DNA of 64,000 nt from assembly GCA_037043015.1 (NCBI GenBank), contig CM073327.1, positions 6,430,727 through 6,494,726 of the forward strand, written 5' to 3'. Origin of the DNA: Bryum argenteum (lineage: Eukaryota; Streptophyta; Bryopsida; Bryales; Bryaceae). The translations under genes and the position numbers were made by a program. Of the stretch, positions 46,931 through 57,425 are shown one piece after another. How positions within the stretch are numbered: position 1 is the stretch's first letter; each line of letters begins with the position of its first letter. The notes beneath the pieces were generated by a model that did not search any database, was not told where the DNA came from, and saw nothing but the letters and a program-made list of their open reading frames with translations.

Positions 46931-47735
46931 AAATTGTATGGGGTTAAATAGAGAGGAATTTTATTTTATTTTATTTAAATTTTAAATTTTATTTTTTTAA
47001 AAATTAAGATTGTATATAATGTTTGTACGAGCATCCATATCTTGTTGAATATTCTTACATGGAATTACATACTACTAACCTCAATTCCGTTAAAACGGCA
47101 CTATGCCACGCGCCATTTTGTCACACCAAATCTTACACATGTGTTCACATGGAATGTTATATTCTGTAATATCACAATTTTTTAGATTATATCACTCCTT
47201 TATGTACTGAGTCACTCATTTTCCATAATATCACCTTCAGATTCTGTTATATCACATGGTTTTCGAACTGTAGTTCAGAAAGTTGAGGTGTGCCATTTTA
47301 GCGGTATAACGCCATTTTAACGGAATTGGGGATTACTTGAGATTCTAAACAATGTACTTGTAGTATGAACCTAATCGTATGAGCATTTTCATACTGGTTT
47401 GCACTGGCAAAAAGTTGTTCGCAGAAAGTTGTCCGGGTACAATTTTGCAGTTTTGTTTAGAAATGACAAGCTCGTATTAGTGGGTCCGTAAAAGTGACCG
47501 GTTCACATACCGTCATGAAAATTTGGTACTTCTCCCGTCGCAATGTACAACCAAAGTTAATGGTACCATGAAAAAACAAAATGACATCTTACAAAAGATT
47601 GGAATCAAACAAATTTTAACATGAAAATAGGATTTGGCATCATCTATACCTTTCTAGGAGACTCATTTTGGGTAGGAATACAATATGGAGATTACTTGCT
47701 TGGAAAAAAAACCCTAGAGGATGTATGGTATTTTC
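46931..47735. repeat. Tandem segmental duplication, unit 2
   Basis: Second unit of the pair described at 46126-46930, with scattered substitutions and small indels. It is interrupted by MITE N copy 3. Confidence 0.75.
47076..47333. mobile_element. MITE family N, copy 3
   Basis: 258 bp, the same length as copy 2, with ends CCTCAATTCCGTTAAAA and TTTTAACGGAATTGGGG, flanked by TAC (47073-47075, 47334-47336). Duplication unit 1 has the uninterrupted site with one TAC (46484-46486), so insertion followed the duplication and the 3-bp target duplication is directly visible. Confidence 0.85.
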
Positions 47736-48339
47736 AATCTCAAAATTGCATAAATATGTATAAATTAAATATTCAAAAGAACCCAACACACACAATCAAT
47801 CTTTTTTTACAACACAAGTGGAGGAAGAAGTCATAATTGAGACATAATTTTAAGGGATTCATATCCTAATTACCGGGTCTTGGCTACTCAACACCATTGA
47901 TTTTATGCATCTCTAAATTAAATCACCATGATTATTCTTCTAAAAAATAAATTCAATGGCTAATTTATGGCCATCTTTTGGGGAAACATATACCCCCCCC
48001 CCCAACATAGATAAAATAACAAACAACTTTTCAAATTACCGTGAAATGGGTACACTTGTCAACGAATGATCCCTTAAATGAAAAATTTTAATATTTAAAA
48101 TTTGATTTAAATTTGTTGAATTTACGGGTTTTAAGCCCAATTACTTGGCCCCTCAATCATTTTTGAGTCCACTGTGCCAAGGATATCCTATGCACTTGTC
48201 AGCTCTGACTTTTTTAAATTTAATACCAAATTGGGCCTTTGGAAAATCAATTGGATCATTCTATTAGCACAATCCCAACAATTCCTTTACTATAGAAAAA
48301 AGATGGTGTATATACCTTAATTTTTCATTAACACTAAAT
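47736..48339. other. AT-rich intergenic DNA
   Basis: Nothing recognised; a run of 12 C at about 47993-48004. Confidence 0.5.
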
Positions 48340-48885
48340 AGTGTTAGATACACTAATTTACAAACACATGTTGTAAGTTTTTCTTTGTTGATCAATATTT
48401 CTACCCTCTATATCAGCCAAGATGGGTATCCTTTCGTAGTATTGGAATCAATGCTTTTAGTAAAGTTTTTATCAAGAGTATCATTTTTAAATCTTATAGT
48501 AATATAACACTAATCTACCTATTTAGTGTAGTTCCATATGATGGTACTAGTAAGTTATTACATACTTGTGATCAGTTAACACTAATGGAAAGGTAGTCAC
48601 CAATAGTGGCATTCTACACCTAAGTTTGGATAAAATTGTGCCACCATGGGTATATTTGTGATGTATACAAAGACCATATTGTGATATTTAAACAAGATTT
48701 GAATAAGTCATAAAAATATTTTCATTTGTATGAACTTACAATGAGAATGCGATTTATTAGTTTTTAGTAAGTCAATTAGTGTAACAATTTCAGTTTGATT
48801 TCGTTTTACATCTTAAAAACTTAAGGGCAATTTTCACCATTGCAAGACTCTCATTTTTAGAGCTGAAATTCTCATTGATAACACT
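48340..48885 (+). repeat. Dispersed repeat M, copy 2 (uninterrupted)
   Basis: Inverted relative of 44985-45470; carries the empty TTAA site at 48576-48579. Its left part (48350-48535) also resembles 51270-51465 (GATCAATATTT.TACC, AAGATGGG.ATCC). Confidence 0.7.
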
Positions 48886-48889
48886 TTCA

Positions 48890-49047
48890 CATGAGGGAAT
48901 TGACCCCCACTTTACTGTGTTCTTCAAGTGGCCCATGGAGCTGAAAATGTGAGTGAATTCGCTTAGCCTTGACTCCCCATGTAAAGCATCCCTATGGTAG
49001 TACAACATAAAAGTAGAAAGAAAAATGACGGCAATTGCATTAATTGG

Positions 49048-49083
<36 letters not shown>
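48890..49083. repeat. Repeat K fragment and poly(A) tract
   Basis: 48890-49015 is a diverged piece of the repeat at 455-905 (TCACATGAGGGAATTGACC, GTGAGTGAATTCGCTTAGCC). 49050-49083 is a run of A. Confidence 0.55.
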
Positions 49084-49086
<3 letters not shown>

Positions 49087-49982
49087 GGTGGGATGGAGGG
49101 GCACATATTTGAGGAAAGTGAAGGGAAAGTGGTATTCACGTGGGGTTTTTTTCCCTTCCTCTTGCATTGTCCTTATTTAAAAATTTAAACATTAATTACA
49201 ATAATACTTTGGGGCTAAAACAAGGCCATTCTTTTTTCCTTTGAGCCTTATTTCGTGCAATTTACGGTACTCCACTGATTGCTCTTACCTAAACTTAGTC
49301 ACCACGGAATGAGAAAGAAAATCCACTTGCCCCTTTTTTTTAATTTCCCTTTTTAAATTAAACAATTAGGAATTAAAATAAACTTAAATTTGGCCACTTC
49401 ATGCAAATTAAGGTGCTCACTTATTTCCATTTATAAATCCCCCACCCCCCCCCCTTTTCTTTTTTCAGTCTCTTGTACGTTGGGGTGTCAGTAATTGCTC
49501 AAAGTCGGTTTAAATTTTAATTGAAGGGGATATTTGAAGGGGCCCCCACATGGCATTTTCTCATTCAAGGGGCTTGTTTTTTTCCTATGAAAAAGTTTTA
49601 GTAGGCTTATGCCTTGCAAGTTAAATCTTGCTCTTTAATTCTCCCTTTGTACTTTGACGGTTGCTTCCAACAATCCAAATCTTTGGTTTGTGTCAAGAAT
49701 GTTTCATGCCGTGTACCTTTATTCTTTTATCTTTTTGGTTCTAAAATATAAAATGGATTTTATTCTATCTCTTGCAACACCCACCAAAAAAATGATATGT
49801 AAGGTAGAATGACCTTAAACCGCTCAAATAAGAGATTCAACATGGTTGTGGACCTCGTGTGTACTGTTTGTAATTTTTCTTGGATGGGAAAACAGGAGGG
49901 AGAGTGAATGCAAAAATTTTGAAAATAAAATAGCAAAAATTGGATTTACTACAAATTTTTGAAGTCAAAAGTGTACATGACC
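49084..49982. other. AT-rich intergenic DNA
   Basis: Nothing recognised. Confidence 0.5.
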
Positions 49983-49986
49983 TTAA

Positions 49987-50347
49987 CCCTTAAACGCCTA
50001 GCTATACGGTTTTGGGCAGCCCAGTATTGGATCAGAGCATCTTTTGCACGTGGGCATGATGAATAGTGCACTTTTTGAACTTGGGCATCATGAATGATCC
50101 AATCAATGATGAGCTTGCAACCTCCTACAAGTATTGTACAACCCCAACCTACCTACCACAATCCTTTCAAAGCACAAAATCACTCATACAAATTGTGATT
50201 TGAATTCTAAAATTTCACTTTTTGAATGCATTAGAAGAAGGTGACCAGTTTGACATCAAAATATAAGTGAAAAGTTGAGTACATTGAGAGCTACAGAGGA
50301 GATTCTCTTGGAACATGACCCCTCGGGTCACCTTCGGCGTTTAAGGG
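49987..50347. mobile_element. TTAA-flanked MITE, family A, type copy
   Basis: 361 bp with perfect 12-bp terminal inverted repeats CCCTTAAACGCC, flanked by TTAA on both sides (49983-49986, 50348-50351). The interior matches the copies at 30623-31220 and 52373-52734 over nearly its whole length. Non-coding. The best fit is a piggyBac-type non-autonomous element, by TTAA target and CCC start. Confidence 0.9.
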
Positions 50348-50351
50348 TTAA

Positions 50352-51269
50352 AGTGATCAGTAGACTCTCCTTTTTATCCGGCAGACGAGTACTTTGTGGC
50401 GCTCACGCATGTAGCTAAAACCGTGCAAAATAGAGTTAATGAATCATGAACCATGAACCAACCACCTCCCTACACATGTCCATATCGAGTCACTATTTAT
50501 GGAATTGCTATGCACGCAATAAGGTCACGCCATGGGCGGCTCCAGGAGCGGTCTACCCTGCGCTTCTGGGGGGCCGCGCGGTTTAAGGTCATTCTACCTT
50601 AGTGTTGCCTCCACTAATTGACATGCAATCGTCATAACTTTTTACTTTTGATCAAAGAATTTTCTACTAGTGTTTGCGAGTTTGCTCCCCACCATAGGTG
50701 ATTGTTTGATGATTGAAAGTTAAAAAAATAAGTTATGGCAAACCCTCATCATTTAATTTGGCTTCATTTAATGTAGTTTTTAGTGTGGATGACCTCCTCC
50801 CAAATGCATTCATAGGATAATTGTATTTCTTACATCAATTTTTTCTGTGTACATGATTGTTTGTCTTCAATTAAATTCTACTCCCTTTGAAATTGTGGTA
50901 CCTTATTGTAATCACACAAGTTGTTTCGTTCATTAGTTATGTCTTTTAATTTACCATGGCACCTCATTAATTTAATGAATTCTCTTGTAATAATGCGTAC
51001 AAAAGATACTTTTTGTTTACACCCATGAGCAATCATTTACTCACTAGTATATTTAAATATACTAATTTGTTGCCTAAACTCTCTTATACTACTAAATCAT
51101 CAACAGAATTCTTCATTCAATCGATACCAAAAACTGCCCCAATTTTTTATTTTTTAAAAATATTGCAGATGTACGCCTCTTTTCCTTTCTTCTACGCACG
51201 AAGAATACACATTCTAAGTCAACCATGTTTCTCATTTAGAAACAAATCAAAAGACACACTAGATGATAC
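50352..51269. other. AT-rich intergenic DNA
   Basis: Nothing recognised. Confidence 0.5.
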
Positions 51270-51465
51270 ACTAAATAAATAGGTAGATTACACCAATATG
51301 AACATGTTGGTTCTTGATCAATATTTTTACCTCCTACACACTCAGTCAAGATGGGGATCCTTACATATTATTAAAATCAACACTATTAGTTATATTGATT
51401 TTTTGGTCAAAAGTAGCATCCTCAAAACCAACCACATATACTCTAATCCATATGGAATTACCTCC
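51270..51465. repeat. Dispersed repeat M fragment, copy 3
   Basis: Matches the left part of the 48340-48885 copy in the same orientation, directly beside MITE P copy 2. Confidence 0.55.
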
Positions 51466-51481
51466 CAATCAAGTTATGACT

Positions 51482-51730
51482 CATTTACCTACTTCTGAAC
51501 TGGAAGGAGTCCAGAAGTAACGCAACGGGGATACCCCCATAATCATGTGAGTAAGATACAGTGTGAACACAAAAATATAAATTGGGGGATCTTCGTAGAA
51601 AATAGAGATACTCACATCCCTGATGTAAATTTTCAATTAGTGCAACATTTGATCATTCCACAAAATTGTAATTTCCAAAATCTGCTCTAGTCCAGAATTC
51701 GTGAATGAGTCCGGATTAAGTTAAAAGTAG
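51482..51730. mobile_element. MITE family P, copy 2 (inverted, diverged)
   Basis: Reverse-oriented relative of 42992-43240 with the same hairpin near one end (CTTCTG..CAGAAG) and the phrase AATGAGTCCGGATTAAGTTAA at the other. The termini are degraded. Confidence 0.65.
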
Positions 51731-52361
51731 CACAAGATAATTTTCCAAAATAAAAAGACCCAATCTAATCTCAATCTCAAAACCGTGTCTACTAAGGAAG
51801 AAGAAAAAAAGATCACAACCCAAAAATCCACACGTCGAAACCTCAAAGTGACCGGCAAGCGTGTGCATCATTCACTAGGAAGAAACCCTCGCCTCCCCTC
51901 CCGAATTTAGACCATAAAATCCCATCCCAAAAATATACTCTTTCCGAGTACTAGTACAATATGATTCTACTACTGTACTGTAGTACTGATCATCTGACTC
52001 CTGGCTTGAGTGGCTTGATAAAGGTCAGTGAGATTAAAGAATCAAGAGTCCTGATGAATAATTTTGGGGTGGAAACGAAACGATTGATTCCCTTGCAGTA
52101 ATCGAGACTTGGTTAAATTTGGAACTTACACCCGGGAAATGAATGAAAGATCCGGGAAGGAAGAAGACGGAGCTAGAGAGAGAGAATCAGTTGTCGGTCG
52201 CTTGCTTGCTTGCCTGCAGGCGTGCGGAAGGTTGGCAGGAGTTTTGCTAGAGCGCGCCGAAGGCTGGCTGGCTGGCTCCGAAGGGATCGTCCGTTTGTTT
52301 GTTTGTTTCCCCCGTTTCTTGGATGGTTGCGATGATTCAAGTTCAAACTGCTGCATGTAAG
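51731..52361. other. Intergenic DNA
   Basis: Short CTTG and GGCT microsatellite-like runs near 52200-52280. An 83-codon frame there is unsupported. Confidence 0.45.
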
Positions 52362-52365
52362 TTAA

Positions 52366-52948
52366 CCCTTAACCCTTAAACGCCCTTGGGGTCTAAAACG
52401 GGCAGCCCGAAATTGGATCACAGCATCCTTTGGACTTGGGCATCATGAATAGTGCACTTTTTGAACTTGGGCATCATGAATGGACCAATCAATGATGAGC
52501 TTGCAACCTCCTACAAGGTTATGTACCACCCCAACCTACCTACCACAATCCTTTCAAACCACAAAATCATTCATACAAATTGTGATTTGAATTGTGAAAA
52601 TTCACTTTTTGAATGCATCACAAGAAGGTGACCAGTTTGACATCAAAATATAAGTGAAACGTTGAGTACAATGAGAGCTACAAGGAAGATTCTGTTGGAA
52701 TCAAGCCCCTCGGGCTTGCTCGGGCGTTTAAGGGTTAAACATCAGGCTATACGGATTTGGGCAGCCCAGTATTGGATCACAGCATCCTTTGGACTGCGAT
52801 TTGAATTCTAAAATTTCACTTTTTGAATGCATCAGAAGAAGGTGACCAATTTGACATCAAAATATAAGTGAAAAGTTGAGTACATTGAGAGCGACAGAGA
52901 AGATTCTATTGGAAAAGGACCCCTCCGGCCACCTTAGACGTTTAAGGG
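52366..52948. mobile_element. TTAA-flanked MITE, family A, copy C, split by copy B
   Basis: Bounded by TTAA at 52362-52365 and 52949-52952. The left terminus CCC-TTAA is split at its TTAA by copy B and resumes ACATCAGGCTATACGG, aligning with CCCTTAAACGCCTAGCTATACGG-type sequence of the 49987 copy. Removing B plus one TTAA leaves 217 bp: relative to the type copy it has one internal deletion of about 145 bp (junction near 52795). The right end is GACGTTTAAGGG. Confidence 0.8.
52373..52734. mobile_element. TTAA-flanked MITE, family A, copy B
   Basis: 362 bp with termini CCCTTAAACGCCC / GGGCGTTTAAGGG, flanked by TTAA (52369-52372, 52735-52738). It is inserted inside the left terminal repeat of copy C, giving the tell-tale string TTAACCCTTAACCCTTAA at the left junction. 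Confidence 0.9.
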
Positions 52949-53015
52949 TTAAGTTAACACTCCGCTGAATGACAGTGAATTGGTTCCACCATGATTCAGT
53001 TGATTCTTCTTTCAT

Positions 53016-53267
53016 GCCACATTTAACTAGATCCGGACTCATTCACGAATTATGGACTAAAGAAAATTTTGGAAATTACAATTTTGTGGAATGATCATTA
53101 CACCAATTGAAAATTTACATCGGGGATGTGAGTATCTTCATATTCCCCAAAGATCCCCTGATTTACATTCTCATGTTCACACTGTATAATCTTACTCAGA
53201 TGAGTATGGTGATCCCCCATTGCCTTACTTCTGAACTGCTTCGCGTCCAGATGTAGTTAAATGTGTC
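53016..53267. mobile_element. MITE family P, copy 3
   Basis: 252 bp, same orientation and near full-length match to 42992-43240, ends GCCACATTTAACT / AGTTAAATGTGTC, flanked by AT. Confidence 0.75.
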
Positions 53268-53547
53268 ATGAAAGCTCTTTTTGAGGGGCAATGGTTTGTG
53301 GTAGCTATGAAGGAGGCACTATGGAAAGCCATTTTGAATCCGGAAATGGGCTCTGCGGTCTCAAATTACTCTAGGGAGTCGTTCATGGTGGTTTGAACCT
53401 ATACATTGAAAATTAGAGGGGCTTCTGTACCCCTCTGGCATTCTTCTTGGTAGCTGCCTTTTTTCGGGGAGATTAACTTAAACGTCGAAGGAGATGCGAA
53501 GTGTGTCCGATCAATGAATGAATATGAGATATGATAGGCAATGTTGT

Positions 53548-53585
<38 letters not shown>

Positions 53586-53655
53586 TTTTTGTTTTTGTTT
53601 GTTTCTTTCCATCCAAAAGTTATCTTTGTGAATCCCAACTTCCTCACGACGGGCT

Positions 53656-53668
53656 TCCTCCGACGTTC
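53656..53668. repeat. Left 13-bp direct repeat flanking the Copia element
   Basis: TCCTCCGACGTTC immediately before the 5' LTR; TCCTTCGACGTTC (57404-57416) immediately follows the 3' LTR, 12 of 13 identical. Confidence 0.75.
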
Positions 53669-53979
53669 TGTTAGAGATTAGGTTGCTCGTAGTTTATAAG
53701 AGCAACTAATAGGTTTTAGAGTATGTTAGAGTAAGTAATAGAGGCTAGGTCTTAGTCCTCTAGGGTGTTTGAAGAGGGCTGGTCCTAAAAGCCTTAGAGA
53801 GACAAGAGAGGACTTAGCCTCTCGGTTATCCCATATTGTTTGTAGCACCATGTGCCTACCTATGGATACATAAGCAAGGGCTTGGAATGAGTATGTATCT
53901 CATTCAAGCATTCATTGCTCTACCTTGTGTGTAAGCTTTGATGTTTGTATTCTCTCTCACCCTCTATTGAGCTTCAATA
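53669..53979 (+). repeat. Copia 5' LTR
   Basis: 311 bp, TGTTAGAGATTAGG to GAGCTTCAATA. It differs from the 3' LTR (57093-57403) at a single base in CATTCATTGCTC versus CATTCATTTCTC. Confidence 0.93.
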
Positions 53980-55090
53980 GGTTATGGGCCCACTACTCTT
54001 GTGGTGAGGTTGAGTTTGAATACATTTGGAGGCTTGGAGAGGTCAAGGAGGTGTTGCACACACTTAGAGGGCTGATTTGCACTCCTTGGAGCTTTGGAGG
54101 AGCATTTGGAGCCATTTGGAGGTGTTTGCAACCATTTGGAGGTGATTTGAGGCATTTGGAGGCAATTGGAGCATTTTGGAGGTGTTTGGAGGTCTCTTGA
54201 AGGCATTGGAGGATTGTGAGCTTCCCTTGTCTTGGTTGAAGTGTTTCTAACACAAGAAGGTGCTGATTTGCATTGATGGCTATCAAATCCTTTTGTTGAG
54301 AGTGGTTTTGAGCTTAGGAGTGTTCTTTGTGATCTACTTGAGTGCACTTGCGGAATTGAGGGCTGAATCTAGCTTTTAGGGTGCATGTGTGCACACAAGG
54401 GGCTGATTTGAGCATTTGTGGTGCATGTGTGCACACAAGGGGCTGATTTGAGCATTTGTGGTGCAAAAGAGGTGTCTTGAGGCTCCTAAGTTGAGATTTG
54501 AGTGATTTGAGATTCATAAAGCTTATTTGACATTGATTGAGGGCTAATCTAGTGTAGGGATTGCACAAGTGCTCATTTGGAAGCATTGTGGGCTGATTTG
54601 AGTGCTTAGAGGTGCAAATTGACCTTGTGTGTGTAGTAGACATCTATATCTAGTATTTGGAGGTCAAATAGCTTGAGTTTGATCCAATTTGAGAGGGAGC
54701 AAGTGGATCTTGCTTGTTTTAGTGTAAGAGCAAGTGGATCTTGCTTGTTTGAGTAATTTGTTGATCTAGAAGCTTCTTTGACATAGATTGAGGGCTGATC
54801 TAGTGTAGGGAGTGCACAAGTGCTCATTTGGAGGCATTGAGGGCTGATTTGAGTGCTTTGGTGCATATACACCTTGTGGGTGTGGGGAAGCCTAGATCTA
54901 GCATTTGGAGGTCAAAGAGCTTGAGTGTGATCCGATCCGAGTGGGAGCAAGTGGATCTTGTTTTTTTGAGTGTTGGAGTGGCTTATTGTGCATTGTTGTG
55001 TGCACAAGTGTGTTTGCACACTCCTAAGGGGCTGATTTGAGTGTTTAGGTGGTAGATTTGGGTTGTTGGTGTTGTAAGGGTGCGCTTGTG
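53980..55090 (+). other. Repetitive untranslated leader of the Copia element
   Basis: GGAGGCATTTGGAGGT-like short repeats (54090-54200); a 46-bp direct repeat starting GTGTGCACACAAGGGGCTG (54390-54470); and a diverged 250-bp tandem duplication (54535-54780 and 54785-54965, each with GGGAGCAAGTGGATCTTG). Stops occur in all frames. Confidence 0.75.
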
Positions 55091-55097
55091 TTTAGCC

Positions 55098-56545
55098 ATG
55101 GCTTCTTTTGAGGTTGAGAGTGTAAGGGTCTTGAAAAGTTCAATGGCAACAACTTCCACCTTTGGAAGTTTAAGATGAACTTGGCGCTCTCCGGGATGGA
55201 CTTGTGGGAGATTGTTGAAGGCGCGGAGGAGGCACCACCTTCTCATGCAGTGACAAGGACAAGAAGGACTATCAAAGGAGGGTGAGGAAGGCCATGTCCA
55301 TGATTGGGCTCAATTTGGTGGATGCCCAACTTCCTTACATCAAGAGTTGCAAAAGACCAGTGAAGCATGGAGGGTACTTTGCAACTTGCATGAGACAAAG
55401 AAGCTTGGCCAACATCCTCTTCTTGAGGCGCAAGTTCTTCACAATCAAGATGGAGGAAGGGGTGACTTGTTGGAGCACATCAACAACATCAAAGCACTTG
55501 CGGATCAACTTGCCTCGCTGGATGTGCCCATGAAGGAGGAGGATATTGTTATGACCTTGCTTGATAGTCTCCCATCTTCATTTGAGCACTTGATAACGGC
55601 TTTAGAGACCATGACCCTTGTTGACCTTAAGATGGAGTTTGTGGTGTCAAGGTTGATGCGTGAAGTGTCCAAGAGGAAGGAGAGGGTCTCAAAAGTGGTG
55701 AAGAAGCGTTGGTGGCGACTCAAAACAAAGGGAGGATGCAAAATGGGCCAAGGTTGTGCTTCAATTGTGGCAAACCGGGCCACATTGCAAGGTATTGCTT
55801 CCAAGACAAGAAGGAGAAAGAGAGTGCCAATGTTGCAAAAAACAAAGACAATGAGGAGGAGTATGCGTTTGTAAGCGCCGTTGTTGCAAGCAAAGAGGAG
55901 ATGTGGGAAGAGCATGCCTTTGCAAATGGAGATGGAGATGACAACACCATTGACAAGTGGATCATGGATTCGGGAGCCACCAAGCACATGTCACCTCATA
56001 GGGCAACATTTCAAACATATGAGGTAATATCACCACCACGAAATGTGCACTTGGGAGATGGTAGTATTGTGCATGCGGTCGGAGTTGGCACTATTGTTGA
56101 GGAGGTGAAGGTGATGGGAGTAAAGCACAAAATCAACATAAAGGAGGTTCTCCACATCCCAAAGTTAAAGAGAGATTTGTTATCCATAGCAAAGCTTGCT
56201 CTTAATGGCTTAAAGGTGGAGTTTGATGATGATGCATGCATTGTGAGGGCTGCAAATAGGAAGGTGATTGCTAGATTGCCAAGAGAAGGGAGTTTATATC
56301 AAATGCCGTTCTCTATGTATGATATGGCCAATGTGACACACACCAAATGCCACAATCGGCGCTTTTGGAGCTACGCCATAGGCGCCTTGGGCATTTGAAT
56401 GTGAAGAATTTGAAGGTCCTTGAAAGGATGGTAAATGGCATGCAAATCAAGAATAGTACATCAAATTCAGCGGCTCGTGATGTGGTGATTGCGGAGGAGG
56501 CCACTTGTCGAGATGCGAATGTGGAGATGCATCCAAGTGGGAGTT
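55098..56545 (+). pseudogene. Copia gag-protease region, frameshifted
   Basis: The reading begins near ATG 55098 (MASFEVES), shifts phase near 55240 and again near 55340, then gives GDLLEHINNIKALADQLASL and LLDSLPSSFEHLITAL, the usual plant Copia gag block (55440-55610). A further shift near 55710 leads to the zinc knuckle CFNCGKPGHIARYC (55757-55798) and the retroviral-type aspartic protease motif WIMDSGATKHMS (Asp at about 55967). A GAG-pre-integrase segment (LGHLNVKNLKVLERMV, 56380-56425) follows in another phase and coding similarity then stops. Gag would form the particle and protease would process the polyprotein; with three or more frameshifts neither is likely to be made. Confidence 0.85.
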
Positions 56546-57082
56546 TGGAGCCACTATGGTGATTGGGGTGGATGCAACTCCAATTTCAGCGTGCGTTGTC
56601 TGAGAGGCTCAAGTTGGAGAAAAGCCTAAAGGAGTGCAAGAGCCGAAAGAGACACAAGAGGAGGATGTGGAGGTTGAATCACATGAAGAAGATTGAAGAG
56701 GGGCGTCACAGACAAGGCCCATGGTATCCAATAAGGGAGAGGTGGTCACTTGGTGAGTGGTGGTTAAACCATATTCTTCCACCATCTATTGAGGTTGAAC
56801 GTGCAAATCTTATTTGTTTTTTGATGATACTTTGAGTTTGGGTGATGCTTTCTGCAAAGTGTGCATGCAAAGTGGGGAGTTGACCAAACAAGACAAGTAG
56901 ACATCTAGTATGGCCAATGGCACATGGGAATTGGCTTTGTTGCCAAATCAAGCGGGAAAGTTAGAAGATGGAGAGGAGAGCTTGAGGTATTAGCAAATGG
57001 AGGACATGGTGGGAAATATGTGGACCAAGGCGTTTGCCAAGGTGAGGCACAAGGAGATGGGATTGCGAGAGAAAACTACTCG
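56546..57082 (+). other. Copia internal remnant after the deletion
   Basis: Short Arg/Lys-rich frames (56563-56835) with no integrase or reverse transcriptase motif. This is where about 2-3 kb of pol would be expected in a complete element. Confidence 0.55.
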
Positions 57083-57092
57083 AAAGTGGGAG

Positions 57093-57403
57093 TGTTAGAG
57101 ATTAGGTTGCTCGTAGTTTATAAGAGCAACTAATAGGTTTTAGAGTATGTTAGAGTAAGTAATAGAGGCTAGGTCTTAGTCCTCTAGGGTGTTTGAAGAG
57201 GGCTGGTCCTAAAAGCCTTAGAGAGACAAGAGAGGACTTAGCCTCTCGGTTATCCCATATTGTTTGTAGCACCATGTGCCTACCTATGGATACATAAGCA
57301 AGGGCTTGGAATGAGTATGTATCTCATTCAAGCATTCATTTCTCTACCTTGTGTGTAAGCTTTGATGTTTGTATTCTCTCTCACCCTCTATTGAGCTTCA
57401 ATA
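57093..57403 (+). repeat. Copia 3' LTR
   Basis: 311 bp, matching 53669-53979 at all but one position, directly preceded by the purine tract and followed by the right 13-bp direct repeat. Confidence 0.93.
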
Positions 57404-57425
57404 TCCTTCGACGTTCTAGGGTTAA

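Larger units (their letters stand above)
53669..57403 (+). mobile_element. Internally deleted Ty1/Copia retrotransposon
   Basis: 3735 bp, with 311-bp LTRs, gag and protease remnants, and a purine-rich tract (AAAGTGGGAG, 57083-57092) before the 3' LTR. GGTTATGGGCCC after the 5' LTR is the place of the primer site but matches initiator tRNA poorly. Integrase core, reverse transcriptase and RNase H are absent. LTR identity implies recent insertion, so it was presumably mobilised by enzymes of a full-length relative. It interrupts the terminal repeat of element J. Confidence 0.9.
53477..57421. mobile_element. TTAA-flanked element J, hosting the Copia insertion
   Basis: Left: TTAA 53473-53476 then CTTAAACGTCGAAGGA. 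Right: TCCTTCGACGTTCTAGGG then TTAA 57422-57425. The inverted ends match except for a 2-base length difference and a mismatch or two. Without the Copia element and one 13-bp duplicate it would be about 200 bp. It contains a long poly(T) at 53548-53584. Confidence 0.6.

Noticed and set aside
52109-52360. An 83-codon frame
   Set aside because: Produced by CTTG and GGCT short repeats; the opposite strand has an equally long frame.
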